Assembly: GCF_003751605.1 (NCBI RefSeq)
Contig: NZ_RJVJ01000001.1
Location: 4,898,001-4,962,000, forward strand
DNA length: 64,000 nucleotides
Direction of reading: 5' to 3'
Source of the DNA: Kitasatospora cineracea
Lineage (GTDB): Bacteria > Actinomycetota > Actinomycetes > Streptomycetales > Streptomycetaceae
The translations under genes were made by a program, and so were the position numbers. Under the pieces are notes generated by a model, which did not search any database, was not told the origin of the DNA, and saw only the letters and a program-made list of their open reading frames with translations. Each line of letters opens with the position of its first letter. Positions within the stretch are counted from its first letter, which is position 1. Below are positions 1-7,458 of the stretch, piece by piece.

Positions 1-169
1 CACCGACCGCCACCACCGGAGCGGTGGCGGGGCCGGTCAGCAGCGCCGCCAACTCGCCCGCGCCCAGCGCGGCGACGGCGGCGGCCAGCCCGAGGGCGGC
101 TCCGGCGGCGAGGCTGGGGCGGCCGCGGCGGCTGGGGCGGCGCCGCGGCGGGTGGTTGTGGTCGGTCAC
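1..169 (-). CDS. molybdopterin-dependent oxidoreductase, N-terminus only
   Basis: Only the first 56 residues lie in the window; the gene runs off the left edge. The peptide has a basic, Arg/Pro-rich start, one hydrophobic segment at about residues 21-41, and the sequence TGPATAPVVAVGG. That pattern resembles the N-terminus of membrane-bound sulfite-oxidase-type molybdopterin oxidoreductases of actinobacteria, but the catalytic domain is not visible, so the name is an inference from this short stretch. The GTG at 169 is preferred over the ATG at 178 because the -10 box of a sigma-K-type promoter (minus strand 182-177) covers that ATG. Transcription would begin within a base or so of the GTG, giving a leaderless mRNA. 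It is divergent from the sigma factor gene, as expected for a member of its regulon. Confidence 0.6.
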   Translation of the reverse strand, partial: MTDHNHPPRRRPSRRGRPSLAAGAALGLAAAVAALGAGELAALLTGPATAPVVAVG

Positions 170-176
170 ACCCGGC

Positions 177-203
177 ATTCGGCGGGCGGTGGGGCGCGGA
201 TTG
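177..203 (-). promoter_or_regulatory. sigma-K-type promoter of the molybdopterin oxidoreductase gene
   Basis: Minus strand reads CAATCC (203-198), 15 bp, CCGAAT (182-177), then 7 nt to the GTG start at 169. Hexamers and spacer match three other sites in the first 8 kb and resemble the CCATCC/CCGAAT promoter reported for mycobacterial SigK. Confidence 0.75.
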
Positions 204-240
204 GTGGCAGTTTTCGGAACGGGCGGGGGAGGCGGCGGAG

Positions 241-332
241 ACGGTGCGGGCGGCGGGTGCGGCGGGTGCGGCGGGTGCGGGGGTGCGGGCGGCGGGTGCG
301 GGGGTGCGGGGGTGCGGATGTGCGGGTGTGGC
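241..332. repeat. G-rich short tandem repeat between divergent genes
   Basis: About 90 bp built from imperfect copies of GGTGCGG and GCGGCGGGT on the plus strand. It lies between the oxidoreductase promoter and the sigK promoter. The many GGG runs could form a G-quadruplex. No convincing gene covers it. Confidence 0.6.
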
Positions 333-352
333 GAAGTGGCCGGGGTCGGGGG

Positions 353-379
353 CAATCCGGGACGGGGGGTGTGACGAAG
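353..379 (+). promoter_or_regulatory. sigma-K-type autoregulatory promoter of sigK-rskA
   Basis: CAATCC at 353-358, 15 bp, ACGAAG at 374-379. The -35 box and spacer equal the neighbouring sites; the -10 box departs at both end bases, so it is the weakest of the four. It would give a leader of about 105 nt before the GTG at 493. Confidence 0.6.
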
Positions 380-492
380 AGGGGTGGAGTCGTGTTGTCG
401 AGTCGGTGCGGTCGGGGGTTCCGGCCGTCGTGGGAGGGTTCCGTGCGGGTGGTGCAGTGGCAGGGCAGGAGCGTTGTCGGTGGGGTGGCGGG

Positions 493-1080
493 GTGAGCCA
501 CGTGGTGTCGTTGGCCCCGCCGCGGCGGCCCGGGCCGGATCTGCGGGAGTTGCTGGCGCGGGTGGTGCGGGGTGACCAGGACGCGTTCGAGGCGCTCTAC
601 GACGCCGTCGCCGGGCCGGTGTTCGGACTGGTGCGGCGGGTGGTGCGGGACGCCGCGCAGTCCGAGGAGGTCGCGCAGGAGGTGCTGCTCGAGGTGTGGC
701 GCACCGCGGCCCGGTACCGGGCGGACCGGGGCGAGGTGCTGCCCTGGGTGCTGACCATCGCCCACCGGCGGGCCGTCGACCGGGTCCGCTCCGCGCAGGC
801 CGCCGCCGACCGGGACCGGCGGGTCGCGGCCGCCTCGCACGGCGGCACCCCCTACGACGAGGTCGCCGAACAGGTCGAGGGGCGCCTGGAGCGCGAACAG
901 GTGCGGCGCTGCCTGCGCACCCTGACCGAGCTCCAGCGGGAGTCGCTGACCCTGGCCTACTACCGCGGCTACAGCTACCCGGAGGTGGCCCAGGTGCTCG
1001 GCGCCCCGCTCGGCACCGTCAAGACCCGGATGCGGGACGCGCTGATCCGGATGCGCGACTGCCTGGGGGTGGGCGCGTGA
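493..1080 (+). CDS. sigK: ECF RNA polymerase sigma factor, SigK type
   Basis: A 195-residue group 4 sigma factor with only regions 2 and 4. Region 2 (about residues 17-95) contains DQDAFEALYD, the QSEEVAQEVLLEVWR segment and the DNA-contacting VLTIAHRRAVDRVRS. Region 4 (about 135-190) contains ESLTLAYYRGYSYPEVA and LGTVKTRMRDAL, the helix-turn-helix that reads the -35 box. Sequence style and partner place it with SigK. GTG 493 is chosen because homologous proteins begin shortly before the first conserved helix; GTG 502 and 505 are alternatives. Its stop overlaps the GTG of the anti-sigma gene by three bases. The same promoter type found upstream of itself and three neighbours suggests autoregulation. 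Confidence 0.9.
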   Translation: MSHVVSLAPPRRPGPDLRELLARVVRGDQDAFEALYDAVAGPVFGLVRRVVRDAAQSEEVAQEVLLEVWRTAARYRADRGEVLPWVLTIAHRRAVDRVRSAQAAADRDRRVAAASHGGTPYDEVAEQVEGRLEREQVRRCLRTLTELQRESLTLAYYRGYSYPEVAQVLGAPLGTVKTRMRDALIRMRDCLGVGA

Positions 1081-1862
1081 ACGCCTTCCGCCCGCACACC
1101 GTCGACCGGCACGCCGCCGACCCGCACACCCTGACCGGGGCGTACGCCGCGCACGCGCTGGACCCCGAGGAGAACGATGCCTTCGAACGCCACCTCGAGC
1201 ACTGCCCGTCCTGCGCGCAGGAGACCGCGGAGTTCGCCGCCGCCCTGGCCCGGCTCGGGGCGGCCGAGACGGCGGCCCCGCCGCCGGCGTTGAAGGCCCG
1301 GGTGCTGGCCGCGCTGCCGGGCGTCCGGCAGGAGGCCCCGCGGGTCGACGGCCCCGTCCCGCCGCGCACCCGCCCGGCCCGGCTGCGGCGCCGGTTCGCC
1401 CGCCGCGCACCGGGGTTGGCGCTCGCCGCCTGCCTAGCGCTGGCCCTCGGCGCGGGCGCCCTCGCCGTCCAGCAGCACCGGGAGGCCGAACGGGCCCGGG
1501 ACCGGGTCGCCGCGCTCGCCCGCCAGCAGGAGTCCGTCACCGCGCTGCTCACCGCACCGGACGCCCGCACCGCGACCGCCGCCACCGGCGGGGGCACCGC
1601 CACCGTCGTCTGGTCCGCCGCCCGCGGCCGGGCCGGCCTGCTCGCCGCCGGCCTCCCCGCCCCGGGCCCCGGCCGCACCTACCAGCTCTGGTACGACGAC
1701 GCGGGCACCATGCGCCCCGCCGGGCTGCTCCCCACGGGCACCGGCACCCTGCTGCTCAGCGGCCCGCTGGACGGCGCGGCGGGCGTCGGCGTCACCCTCG
1801 AACCGGCCGGCGGCTCCCCGCACCCGACCAGTGCCCCGGTGCTGCTGCTGCCGTTCGCCTGA
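1077..1862 (+). CDS. rskA: membrane anti-sigma factor, RskA type
   Basis: A 261-residue single-pass protein that would hold the sigma factor inactive at the membrane. The N-terminal cytoplasmic part carries the zinc-associated anti-sigma motif H39-x3-C43-x2-C46 (HLEHCPSC). A transmembrane helix spans about 112-131, and the external C-terminal half (about 150-261), with RTYQLWYDDAG and VGVTLEPAGGS, matches the RskA C-terminal domain. In mycobacteria RskA is reported to be controlled by proteolysis; the signal here is unknown. The GTG start at 1077 overlaps the sigK stop, so the two proteins are translationally coupled. A long hairpin follows the stop. Confidence 0.9.
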   Translation: MNAFRPHTVDRHAADPHTLTGAYAAHALDPEENDAFERHLEHCPSCAQETAEFAAALARLGAAETAAPPPALKARVLAALPGVRQEAPRVDGPVPPRTRPARLRRRFARRAPGLALAACLALALGAGALAVQQHREAERARDRVAALARQQESVTALLTAPDARTATAATGGGTATVVWSAARGRAGLLAAGLPAPGPGRTYQLWYDDAGTMRPAGLLPTGTGTLLLSGPLDGAAGVGVTLEPAGGSPHPTSAPVLLLPFA

Positions 1863-1867
1863 GCGGC

Positions 1868-1918
1868 CCGACCCACCCGGCCCGGCCGAGGTCCGGCCGA
1901 CCGGGCCGGGTGTGTCGG
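1868..1918 (+). terminator. hairpin terminator after sigK-rskA
   Basis: An 18-bp stem with one mismatch (1868-1885 pairs with 1901-1918), built around ACCCGGCCCGG/CCGGGCCGGGT, with a 15-nt loop. It starts 5 bases after the rskA stop. No T-run, as usual in this GC range. Confidence 0.65.
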
Positions 1919-1995
1919 GTAGGGCGGGGGTGCTCCCGCGGGTAGGTTCCCGGGAGGGGCCACGGGGCGGGCCCCCACGGGGAGGGGAGAACGCG

Positions 1996-2451
1996 ATGGC
2001 GAACGAGGTGCCGTTCCGCGGCGCGGACCGGGAACACCTGGCCGAACTGGCGTTGCGCGCGGCGGCCGGACTGCCGCCGGTGGAGGCGGGGGTACGGCTG
2101 GCCTTCCAGGTCGAGGAGGTCGGCGACTGGCTGGTCGGCAACGGCTTCGTGCCGCTCGCCGAAGGACCGGACGGCCCGTCCGCGACGGTCGACTTCCGCC
2201 GCGCGATGGACCGCCTCGGCCGCCCCCGGCAGGCCGGCCGGGCCGCCGCCCGGGACGTCCTCGGCGACCGGGCCAAGGCCGTCCTCACCGTCGCCGCCGG
2301 CCTGGCCGGGGTCCGCACCGGGCCGCTGCGCCACGCGATCGAGGGACTGACCCACCGGGAGGCCCGGCTGGTGGCCGAGGCGGTCATGCACGCGGCCGGC
2401 TTCCCGGACGCCTCCGCCAACCCCTACGGCCGGGCCGAGACGTCCGGCTGA
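1996..2451 (+). CDS. conserved-looking hypothetical protein
   Basis: A 151-residue soluble protein with no signal peptide or membrane segment. I do not recognise the family. It appears mostly helical: an acidic N-terminus (VPFRGADREHLAELAL), a middle segment ending DFRRAMDRLG, and a helix-rich C-terminus with HAIEGLTHREARLVAEAVMH. The ATG follows a strong GGGGAGGGGAG ribosome-binding site at about 1979-1989. It is downstream of the sigma/anti-sigma pair but separated by the terminator, so it probably has its own promoter. The base composition matches its neighbours. Function cannot be assigned. Confidence 0.7.
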   Translation: MANEVPFRGADREHLAELALRAAAGLPPVEAGVRLAFQVEEVGDWLVGNGFVPLAEGPDGPSATVDFRRAMDRLGRPRQAGRAAARDVLGDRAKAVLTVAAGLAGVRTGPLRHAIEGLTHREARLVAEAVMHAAGFPDASANPYGRAETSG

Positions 2452-2470
2452 GCCGGGGCAGCCGGACGAG

Positions 2471-2925
2471 TCGGGGTGGGCAACGGGCTGGTGGTGTTGG
2501 GGAGGTGAGCGGGTCTCAGTCGTGCCGTCGGGGCGGGGAGCCGTGCCACCGCCGTCCGGTTGCGCCGGGTCGGTTGGCTGCGCCGAGGTGTCTGGTCATG
2601 TGGGGGTGGGCAACGGCTCGGTGGGGTGGGGGAGGTGAGCGGGCCTCTGCGGTATTGCTGGGTGGGGAGCCGGGCCGCCGCCGTTCGGCTGCGCCGGGGA
2701 TCCGGTTGCGCGGAGGCGCCCGCTCGGGCGGGGGTAGGCAACGGCTCGGTGGGGTGGGGGAGGTGAGCGGGTCTCAGTCGTGCTGCCGGGCCGGGGGGTC
2801 GCGCCGAGGCGTCCGGCAGTGTCGGGGTGTCCGGCTGCACCGAGGTGGCTGGTCGTGCGGGGGTGGGCAACGGCTCGGTGCGGTGGGGGAGGTGAGTGGG
2901 TCTCAGTCGCGTCGCCGGCGGGGCG
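2471..2925. repeat. four degenerate tandem repeats of about 129 bp
   Basis: The segment GTGGGCAACGGCTCGGTGG followed by GGGGGAGGTGAGCGGG recurs with its CAACGG core at 2481, 2611, 2739 and 2868 (steps of 130, 128 and 129 bp). The conserved block is about 45-50 bp; the rest of each unit is more diverged but still alignable. The array fills the gap between two convergent genes and the last copy runs into the 3' end of the DUF1295 gene. I see no convincing gene in it. Confidence 0.75.
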
Positions 2926-3712
2926 GGAGCGGTAGGAATGCGCTGGTGCGGGCCGTGTACGCGGCCCAGCCCGGGCGGTCGGAGCCGGACAGGTGGCGTT
3001 CCAGCATCGGCTTCCCGCTGCCGAAGGCCAGCAGCCAGGTCATCAGCAGCGGGCTGCCGACGAACGCCCAGCCGATCGGTGCGTCCGCGGCCAGCAGGAA
3101 CAGGCCCCACCAGACGCAGGCGTCGCCGAAGTAGTTGGGGTGCCGGGTGTACCGCCACAGGCCGCGGTCCATGACCTGGCCGCGGTGGGCCGGATCGGCC
3201 TTGAACCGGGCCAGTTGGGCGTCGCCGACGGCCTCGAAGAACAGGCCGACCGCCCACAGCGCCGTCCCCGCCCAGGCGGCCGGGCCGAGCGGGCCCGGCA
3301 GGTACTGGGCGGCCAGCACGGGCAGCGAGACGAACCAGACCAGGGCGGCCTGCAGCAGGTAGACGATCCGCAGCGCGTACCGGGTGCGGGCCGGCCCGGC
3401 GGGGGCCTTGGCGAGCATCCGGGCGTAGCGCGGGTCCTCGGGCAGGCCGCGGGCCCGCCACCACAGGTGCGCGGACAGCCGCAGCCCCCAGACCGCCACC
3501 AGGACGGTGGCCAGCGCCCGCCGCCCGCCGTCGCCGTACCCGGCGGAGAGCCCGCAGCCGGTCAGCGCGACGGCGGTGAACGCCAGGCCCCAGGCCACGT
3601 CCACGCCCCGGTGGCGGCCGGTGCGCACCCCGACGGCGAACGCGGCGAGCATGACCAGCAGGGCCGCGCCCGCGGCGCAGGCCGCGCCGAGGCCGAACGC
3701 GGCGGCGTTCAC
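2903..3712 (-). CDS. DUF1295 membrane protein (steroid 5-alpha-reductase-like fold)
   Basis: A 269-residue integral membrane protein, last gene of the four-gene lipid operon. It has about seven hydrophobic segments and the C-terminal signature of this superfamily: GLWRYTRHPNYFGD at about 180-193 followed by an aromatic run (CVWWGLFLL) and a basic tail. Relatives reduce or modify double bonds in lipids, but the reaction here is unknown. Its GTG start overlaps the stop of the methyltransferase gene by 4 bases (GTGA), so translation is coupled. The homologue in M. tuberculosis, Rv0446c, sits next to sigK in the same set. The 3' end overlaps the last unit of a repeat array. Confidence 0.85.
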   Translation of the reverse strand: MNAAAFGLGAACAAGAALLVMLAAFAVGVRTGRHRGVDVAWGLAFTAVALTGCGLSAGYGDGGRRALATVLVAVWGLRLSAHLWWRARGLPEDPRYARMLAKAPAGPARTRYALRIVYLLQAALVWFVSLPVLAAQYLPGPLGPAAWAGTALWAVGLFFEAVGDAQLARFKADPAHRGQVMDRGLWRYTRHPNYFGDACVWWGLFLLAADAPIGWAFVGSPLLMTWLLAFGSGKPMLERHLSGSDRPGWAAYTARTSAFLPLPPRRRRD

Positions 3713-5010
3713 CGCAGACCGTCCCGGACCGGCAGGGACCCGGCGCCCGCCGCGGCCCCGTCCCGGCTCAGCAGCACCTGGTGGACGTTCAGGTAGCCGG
3801 AGCGGAACCCGGCCTCCGAGTACGCCAGGTACAGCTCCCACATCCGGCGGAACACCTCGTCGAAGCCGAGCGCCGCGACCTGCTCCGCCCGCCCGGTGAA
3901 CCGCTCCCGCCACAGCCGCAGCGTCTCGGCGTAGTGCGGCCCGTACGCGTCCGCGGCGTCCACCCGCAGCCGGGTGTGCGCGGCGGCGGTGTCGGCGATC
4001 GCCCGCAGCGAGGGGATCTGGCCGCCCGGGAAGACGTACTTGAGGATCCAGGTGTACGTGTCGCTGCTGGCCAGCATCCGGGCGTGCGGCATGGTGATGG
4101 CCTGCAGGGCGACCCGGCCGCCGGGGGCGAGCAGCCGGTCCAGGGCGGTGAAGTAGGCGGGCCAGAACGGGCGTCCGACGGCCTCGATCATCTCGACGCT
4201 GACGATCGCGTCGAACGAGCCCCGGGCCTGCCGGTAGTCGCACAGCCGGACCTCGACCCGGTCGGACTGCCCGGCGGCGGCGATCCGGCGGCGGGCCAGC
4301 GCGAGCTGCTCGGCGGACAGGGTGAGGGTGACCACCTCGGCGCCGCGGGCGGCGGCGCGCAGGGCGAGTTCGCCCCAGCCGGTGCCGATCTCCAGCAGCC
4401 GGGTGCCGGGGCCGACCCGGGCCAGGTCCAGCAGCCGGTCGATCTTGCGGTGCTGGGCCGGGACCAGGTCGGGCCAGCGGGTGGCGGGGGAGGGGTCGGA
4501 GAACACCGCCGAGGAGTACGACATGGTCGGGTCGAGGAACAGCGCGAACAACTCGTTCGACAGGTCGTAGTGCCGGTGGATGTTGCGCGGGGCGTTGGCG
4601 GCCGTGGACAGCTCCGCCGCGGGGGGCCGCCGCACGTACAGCCGGCGCAGCCGCCCGGTGCCGGGCGGGACCAGGGTCTCGGGGCGGGCGGCCAGCGCGG
4701 TCAGCAGGCGCACCAGGTCCGGGCTGTCCCAGTCGCCCGCCTGGTAGGACTCGCCGAAGCCGATCAGGCCGCCCGCGCCGACCCGGTGCAGGAACGCCTC
4801 CGGGCGGTGCAGCCGCAGCACCGGCGCCTGCGCGGGGGACGGCAACAGCGGTCGCCCGCCCGGGAGTTCGACCCGCAGGCCGCGTCCGGCCGCCACCCGG
4901 CGCAGCAGCCGCCCGGCCACCGCGGCCCGCAGCGGGGCGTGCGGCACCCGGGCGACGTCCGGCCAGTGCGACGGGTCGACGGCGGGCGGGAACGGGACGG
5001 TGACGGTCAT
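3709..5010 (-). CDS. cyclopropane-fatty-acyl-phospholipid synthase-like methyltransferase
   Basis: A 433-residue S-adenosylmethionine-dependent enzyme of the Cfa/UfaA1 group, which transfers a methylene or methyl to the double bond of an acyl chain in a phospholipid. Visible motifs: an N-terminal region with AGDWDSPDL; NIHRHYDLSNELFALFLD, the conserved acceptor-binding stretch; the SAM-binding glycine motif LLEIGTGWGELA; and SVEMIEAVG in the active-site region. The ATG at 5010 overlaps the stop of the DUF1365 gene. In M. tuberculosis the equivalent gene in the sigK locus (ufaA1, Rv0447c) has been linked to tuberculostearic acid formation, so branched, cyclopropane or furan-type fatty acids are all possible products. 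Cytoplasmic, acting at the inner membrane face. Confidence 0.9.
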   Translation of the reverse strand: MTVTVPFPPAVDPSHWPDVARVPHAPLRAAVAGRLLRRVAAGRGLRVELPGGRPLLPSPAQAPVLRLHRPEAFLHRVGAGGLIGFGESYQAGDWDSPDLVRLLTALAARPETLVPPGTGRLRRLYVRRPPAAELSTAANAPRNIHRHYDLSNELFALFLDPTMSYSSAVFSDPSPATRWPDLVPAQHRKIDRLLDLARVGPGTRLLEIGTGWGELALRAAARGAEVVTLTLSAEQLALARRRIAAAGQSDRVEVRLCDYRQARGSFDAIVSVEMIEAVGRPFWPAYFTALDRLLAPGGRVALQAITMPHARMLASSDTYTWILKYVFPGGQIPSLRAIADTAAAHTRLRVDAADAYGPHYAETLRLWRERFTGRAEQVAALGFDEVFRRMWELYLAYSEAGFRSGYLNVHQVLLSRDGAAAGAGSLPVRDGLR

Positions 5011-5903
5011 CGGCGGACGGCCTCTCCGGGACGGGGACGGGAGTGGGGACGGGGACGGGGGTGGGCGGGCAGGCCGCGCAGCCACAGGCGGACGCCCTGG
5101 GCGCGGATCCGCAGACTCACGGCGTAGGTGGCGAACGGGTGCCGGGCCGCCGCGCGCAGCAGCGCGGCCGGGCCCGCCGGGCGGCCGGTGCCGGACACCG
5201 TGGCGGTGAACGCCCGCCCGCCGGGCAGCTCCAGCGCCACCGTCAGGCGCAGCCGTTCGCCGTCCGGCTCCGGCAGCAGCAGGCGGTAGCGGCCGTCGAG
5301 CGGCAGGAACGGCGAGACGTGGAAGTCCTTGGCGGCCTCCGCGTGCCCGGCGGCGTCCGGGCGCAGCAGGTAGCGGTGCCGCTGGCCGTAGGTGTTGTGC
5401 ACCTCGGCGACGGTGCACAGCGGCGCGCCCGCCGCGTCCCGGCACCAGTACACCGTCAGCGGGTTGAACACGTGCCCCAGCGAACGGGCCTGGGTCAGCA
5501 TCAGCACCCGCCCGGCCGGGTCCGGGCGCAGGCCGTGGGCGGCCAGGTCGCGGGCCAGGTCCGCCCGGACGTCGGCGGTGCCGGGGTGCAGGGCGTGGTC
5601 GCGGGGCAGGAAGCGGGCCAGCGGGCGCAGCGGTCGGGGCAGCCGGGGCAGGCGGTCGAGGTCGACCAGCCACAGGTAGCCGCGGTGGCGGAACACCCGG
5701 CGGGGCTCGGCCCGCACGTGCGTGGTGCGGGTCTCGTACAGCACGGCGCCCCACGGGCCGGGCAGCACCGCGTCGGCGTGGGCGGGCAGGGCGGCGGCTG
5801 CGGCGTCGGTGGGCAGGGCGTCGGCGGGCAGGGCTGCGGCTGCGGCGTCGGCCCGGCCGGGGGAGGGGCCGTCCGGCAGGTGCGCGGGGTCGTTCAGGCT
5901 CAC
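5007..5903 (-). CDS. DUF1365 protein
   Basis: A 298-residue member of DUF1365 (COG3496), a family of unknown biochemistry nearly always found beside a COG2907 FAD protein and a Cfa-type methyltransferase. Family sequences seen: LYETRTTHVRAEP, RHRGYLWLVDLDRLP, SLGHVFNPLTVYWC, VAEVHNTYGQRHRY and KDFHVSPF. The first 40 residues carry an Ala/Asp/Leu/Pro-rich near-repeat (ADAAAAALPADALPTD) that comes from duplicated DNA and is probably unstructured. The GTG start (5903) and the ATGA junction at the far end couple it to both neighbours. It probably helps the methyltransferase modify membrane acyl chains; that is inferred from context only. Confidence 0.85.
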   Translation of the reverse strand: MSLNDPAHLPDGPSPGRADAAAAALPADALPTDAAAAALPAHADAVLPGPWGAVLYETRTTHVRAEPRRVFRHRGYLWLVDLDRLPRLPRPLRPLARFLPRDHALHPGTADVRADLARDLAAHGLRPDPAGRVLMLTQARSLGHVFNPLTVYWCRDAAGAPLCTVAEVHNTYGQRHRYLLRPDAAGHAEAAKDFHVSPFLPLDGRYRLLLPEPDGERLRLTVALELPGGRAFTATVSGTGRPAGPAALLRAAARHPFATYAVSLRIRAQGVRLWLRGLPAHPRPRPHSRPRPGEAVRR

Positions 5904-7285
5904 GGGGCGACCGCCGTGAGCAGGTGGCGGGCGGCGGCGAGGCCGGAGCGGCAGCCGTCCTCGTGGAAGCCCCAGCCGTGGTAGGCCCCGGCGAACGCGG
6001 TGCGGGCGGTGGCCAGTTCGGGCAGCCGGCGCTGGGCGGCGACCGTGCGGGCGGTGTACACGGGGTGCTCGTACACGGTGCGGGCGACCACCAGCGGCTC
6101 GGGCAGCGGGTCGTGGTCGTCCTCGTTCAGGGTGACCAGGTAGTCCTCCGCGCCGCCCAGCCGCAGCAGCCGGTTCAGGTGGTAGCTGACCCGGACCCGG
6201 TCGGAGGGCGCGTCGCAGTCCGGCATCCGGTAGTTCCACGAGGCGCGGGCCCAGGCCGCCCGGGGCAGCACCGAGGCGTCCTGGTGCAGCACCGTCGGGT
6301 TGCGGGAGTACCCGAACGCGCCCAGCACCTCCCGCTCGGCGCCGGTCGGGTCGGCCAGCAGCCGCAGCGCCTGGTCGGCGTGGACGGCCATCACCACGGC
6401 GTCCGCCCGGGTCCACCGCCCGTCCTCGGTGGCCACCGTGACGCCGTCCGGGTGCCGCCGCACCGCGCGCACCGGCGCTGAGCGGTGCACGGTGCCGGAG
6501 TGCGCGGCCAGATGGTCGGCGATCCGCTCCACGTACGTGGCCGAGCCGCCGACCACGGTGCGCCAGGTCGGCGAGCCGGTGACGCTCAGCAGGCCGTGGT
6601 TGGCCAGGAACGCGAACAGGTAGCGGGCCGGGTAGTCCCCGGCCAGGTCGGGCGCGCAGGACCACACCGCGGAGACCAGCGGCGTCATGAAGTGCTGGGT
6701 GAAGTACGGGGAGAAGTCGTGCCGGGCCAGGAACGCGCGCAGGCTCTCCGACCCGCCCTCGGTCCCGTCCTCGGTCCCGCCCGCGGTCCCGTCCTCCGGG
6801 GTGGCCAGCAGGCGGCGGGCCAGGCGGTGGAAGCGCGGCACCTCGCCGAGCATCCGCAGGTACCGGCCCCGGGCCAGGTTGCCCGGGGTGGCCAGCAGCC
6901 CCGACAGGCCGCGGGCGCCCGCGTACTCCAGGCCGCAGCCCTCGCAGTGCACCGACATGCTCATGTCGCTGTCCTGCGTCCGCACGCCCAACTCGCCGAA
7001 CAGGCCGACCAGTTCCGGGTACGTCCGGGTGTTGTGCACCAGGAAGGCGGTGTCCAGCGCCAGCTCCCGCCCGTCCGCCGCCGTGACCCGCCGGGTGTGC
7101 GCGTGCCCGCCCAACCGGCCGTCCGCCTCGAACAGCTCCACGGCCACGCCCGCCCGGGCCAGCGCGTACGCCGCGCTCAACCCCGCCACCCCCGCTCCCA
7201 CCACGGCCACCCGTCGTCGCCCCGGCTCCCGCCGACGCGACGGCGGGACGGACCCCCCGGTGGAAACGGCGCCGAGTGTCGTCAC
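5900..7285 (-). CDS. FAD-dependent amine-oxidase-like oxidoreductase (COG2907)
   Basis: A 461-residue flavoprotein, first gene of the lipid operon. The FAD-binding dinucleotide fold is at about residues 19-55 (VAVVGAGVAGLSAAYALARAG, then LFEADGRLGGHAHT). Other family blocks are DTAFLVHNTRTYPEL, PTWRTVVGGSATYVER and the C-terminal AYHGWGFHEDGCRSG. The GTG at 7285 is chosen because GGGGAG lies about 7 bases upstream; an in-frame GTG nine codons... further upstream lacks a ribosome-binding site. A sigma-K-type promoter lies about 60 bp upstream. The homologue in M. tuberculosis is Rv0449c. Likely substrate: modified acyl chains made by the partner methyltransferase, an inference. Confidence 0.88.
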   Translation of the reverse strand: MTTLGAVSTGGSVPPSRRREPGRRRVAVVGAGVAGLSAAYALARAGVAVELFEADGRLGGHAHTRRVTAADGRELALDTAFLVHNTRTYPELVGLFGELGVRTQDSDMSMSVHCEGCGLEYAGARGLSGLLATPGNLARGRYLRMLGEVPRFHRLARRLLATPEDGTAGGTEDGTEGGSESLRAFLARHDFSPYFTQHFMTPLVSAVWSCAPDLAGDYPARYLFAFLANHGLLSVTGSPTWRTVVGGSATYVERIADHLAAHSGTVHRSAPVRAVRRHPDGVTVATEDGRWTRADAVVMAVHADQALRLLADPTGAEREVLGAFGYSRNPTVLHQDASVLPRAAWARASWNYRMPDCDAPSDRVRVSYHLNRLLRLGGAEDYLVTLNEDDHDPLPEPLVVARTVYEHPVYTARTVAAQRRLPELATARTAFAGAYHGWGFHEDGCRSGLAAARHLLTAVAP

Positions 7286-7343
7286 GTCGATTCTCCCCAC
7301 TGCTCCCGCACTCCCGGCCGCCCGCGGCGGCCCTGCACCCCCC

Positions 7344-7370
7344 ATTCGGAGGCCCCCGCCCCGCGGATTG
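7344..7370 (-). promoter_or_regulatory. sigma-K-type promoter of the lipid operon
   Basis: Minus strand reads CAATCC (7370-7365), 15 bp, CCGAAT (7349-7344). The predicted leader to GTG 7285 is about 52 nt. Box sequences and spacer equal those before the oxidoreductase gene at the left edge. Confidence 0.75.
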
Positions 7371-7458
7371 CTCCGAACGGGAACGCGCCGTCCCCGGCCT
7401 GGCCCGCCGGGTGCCCGGCGGTCGCCGCCCCCGGGCGTCCGGCCGCCGGCCCGGGGGC

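Noticed and set aside
241..332. Possible CRISPR array
   Set aside because: Units are only 6-9 bp, contiguous, without spacers; no cas genes nearby.
166..1410. 414-codon minus-strand frame over sigK-rskA
   Set aside because: Arg/Pro/Gly-rich shadow of sigK and rskA; no domain recognisable.
2471..2925. 129-bp repeats as a CRISPR array
   Set aside because: The intervening DNA is itself related between units and too long for spacers.
2424..3464. Open minus-strand frame through the 129-bp repeats with a periodic Pro-rich peptide
   Set aside because: Out of frame with DUF1295, no start signal, and the periodicity follows from the DNA repeat.
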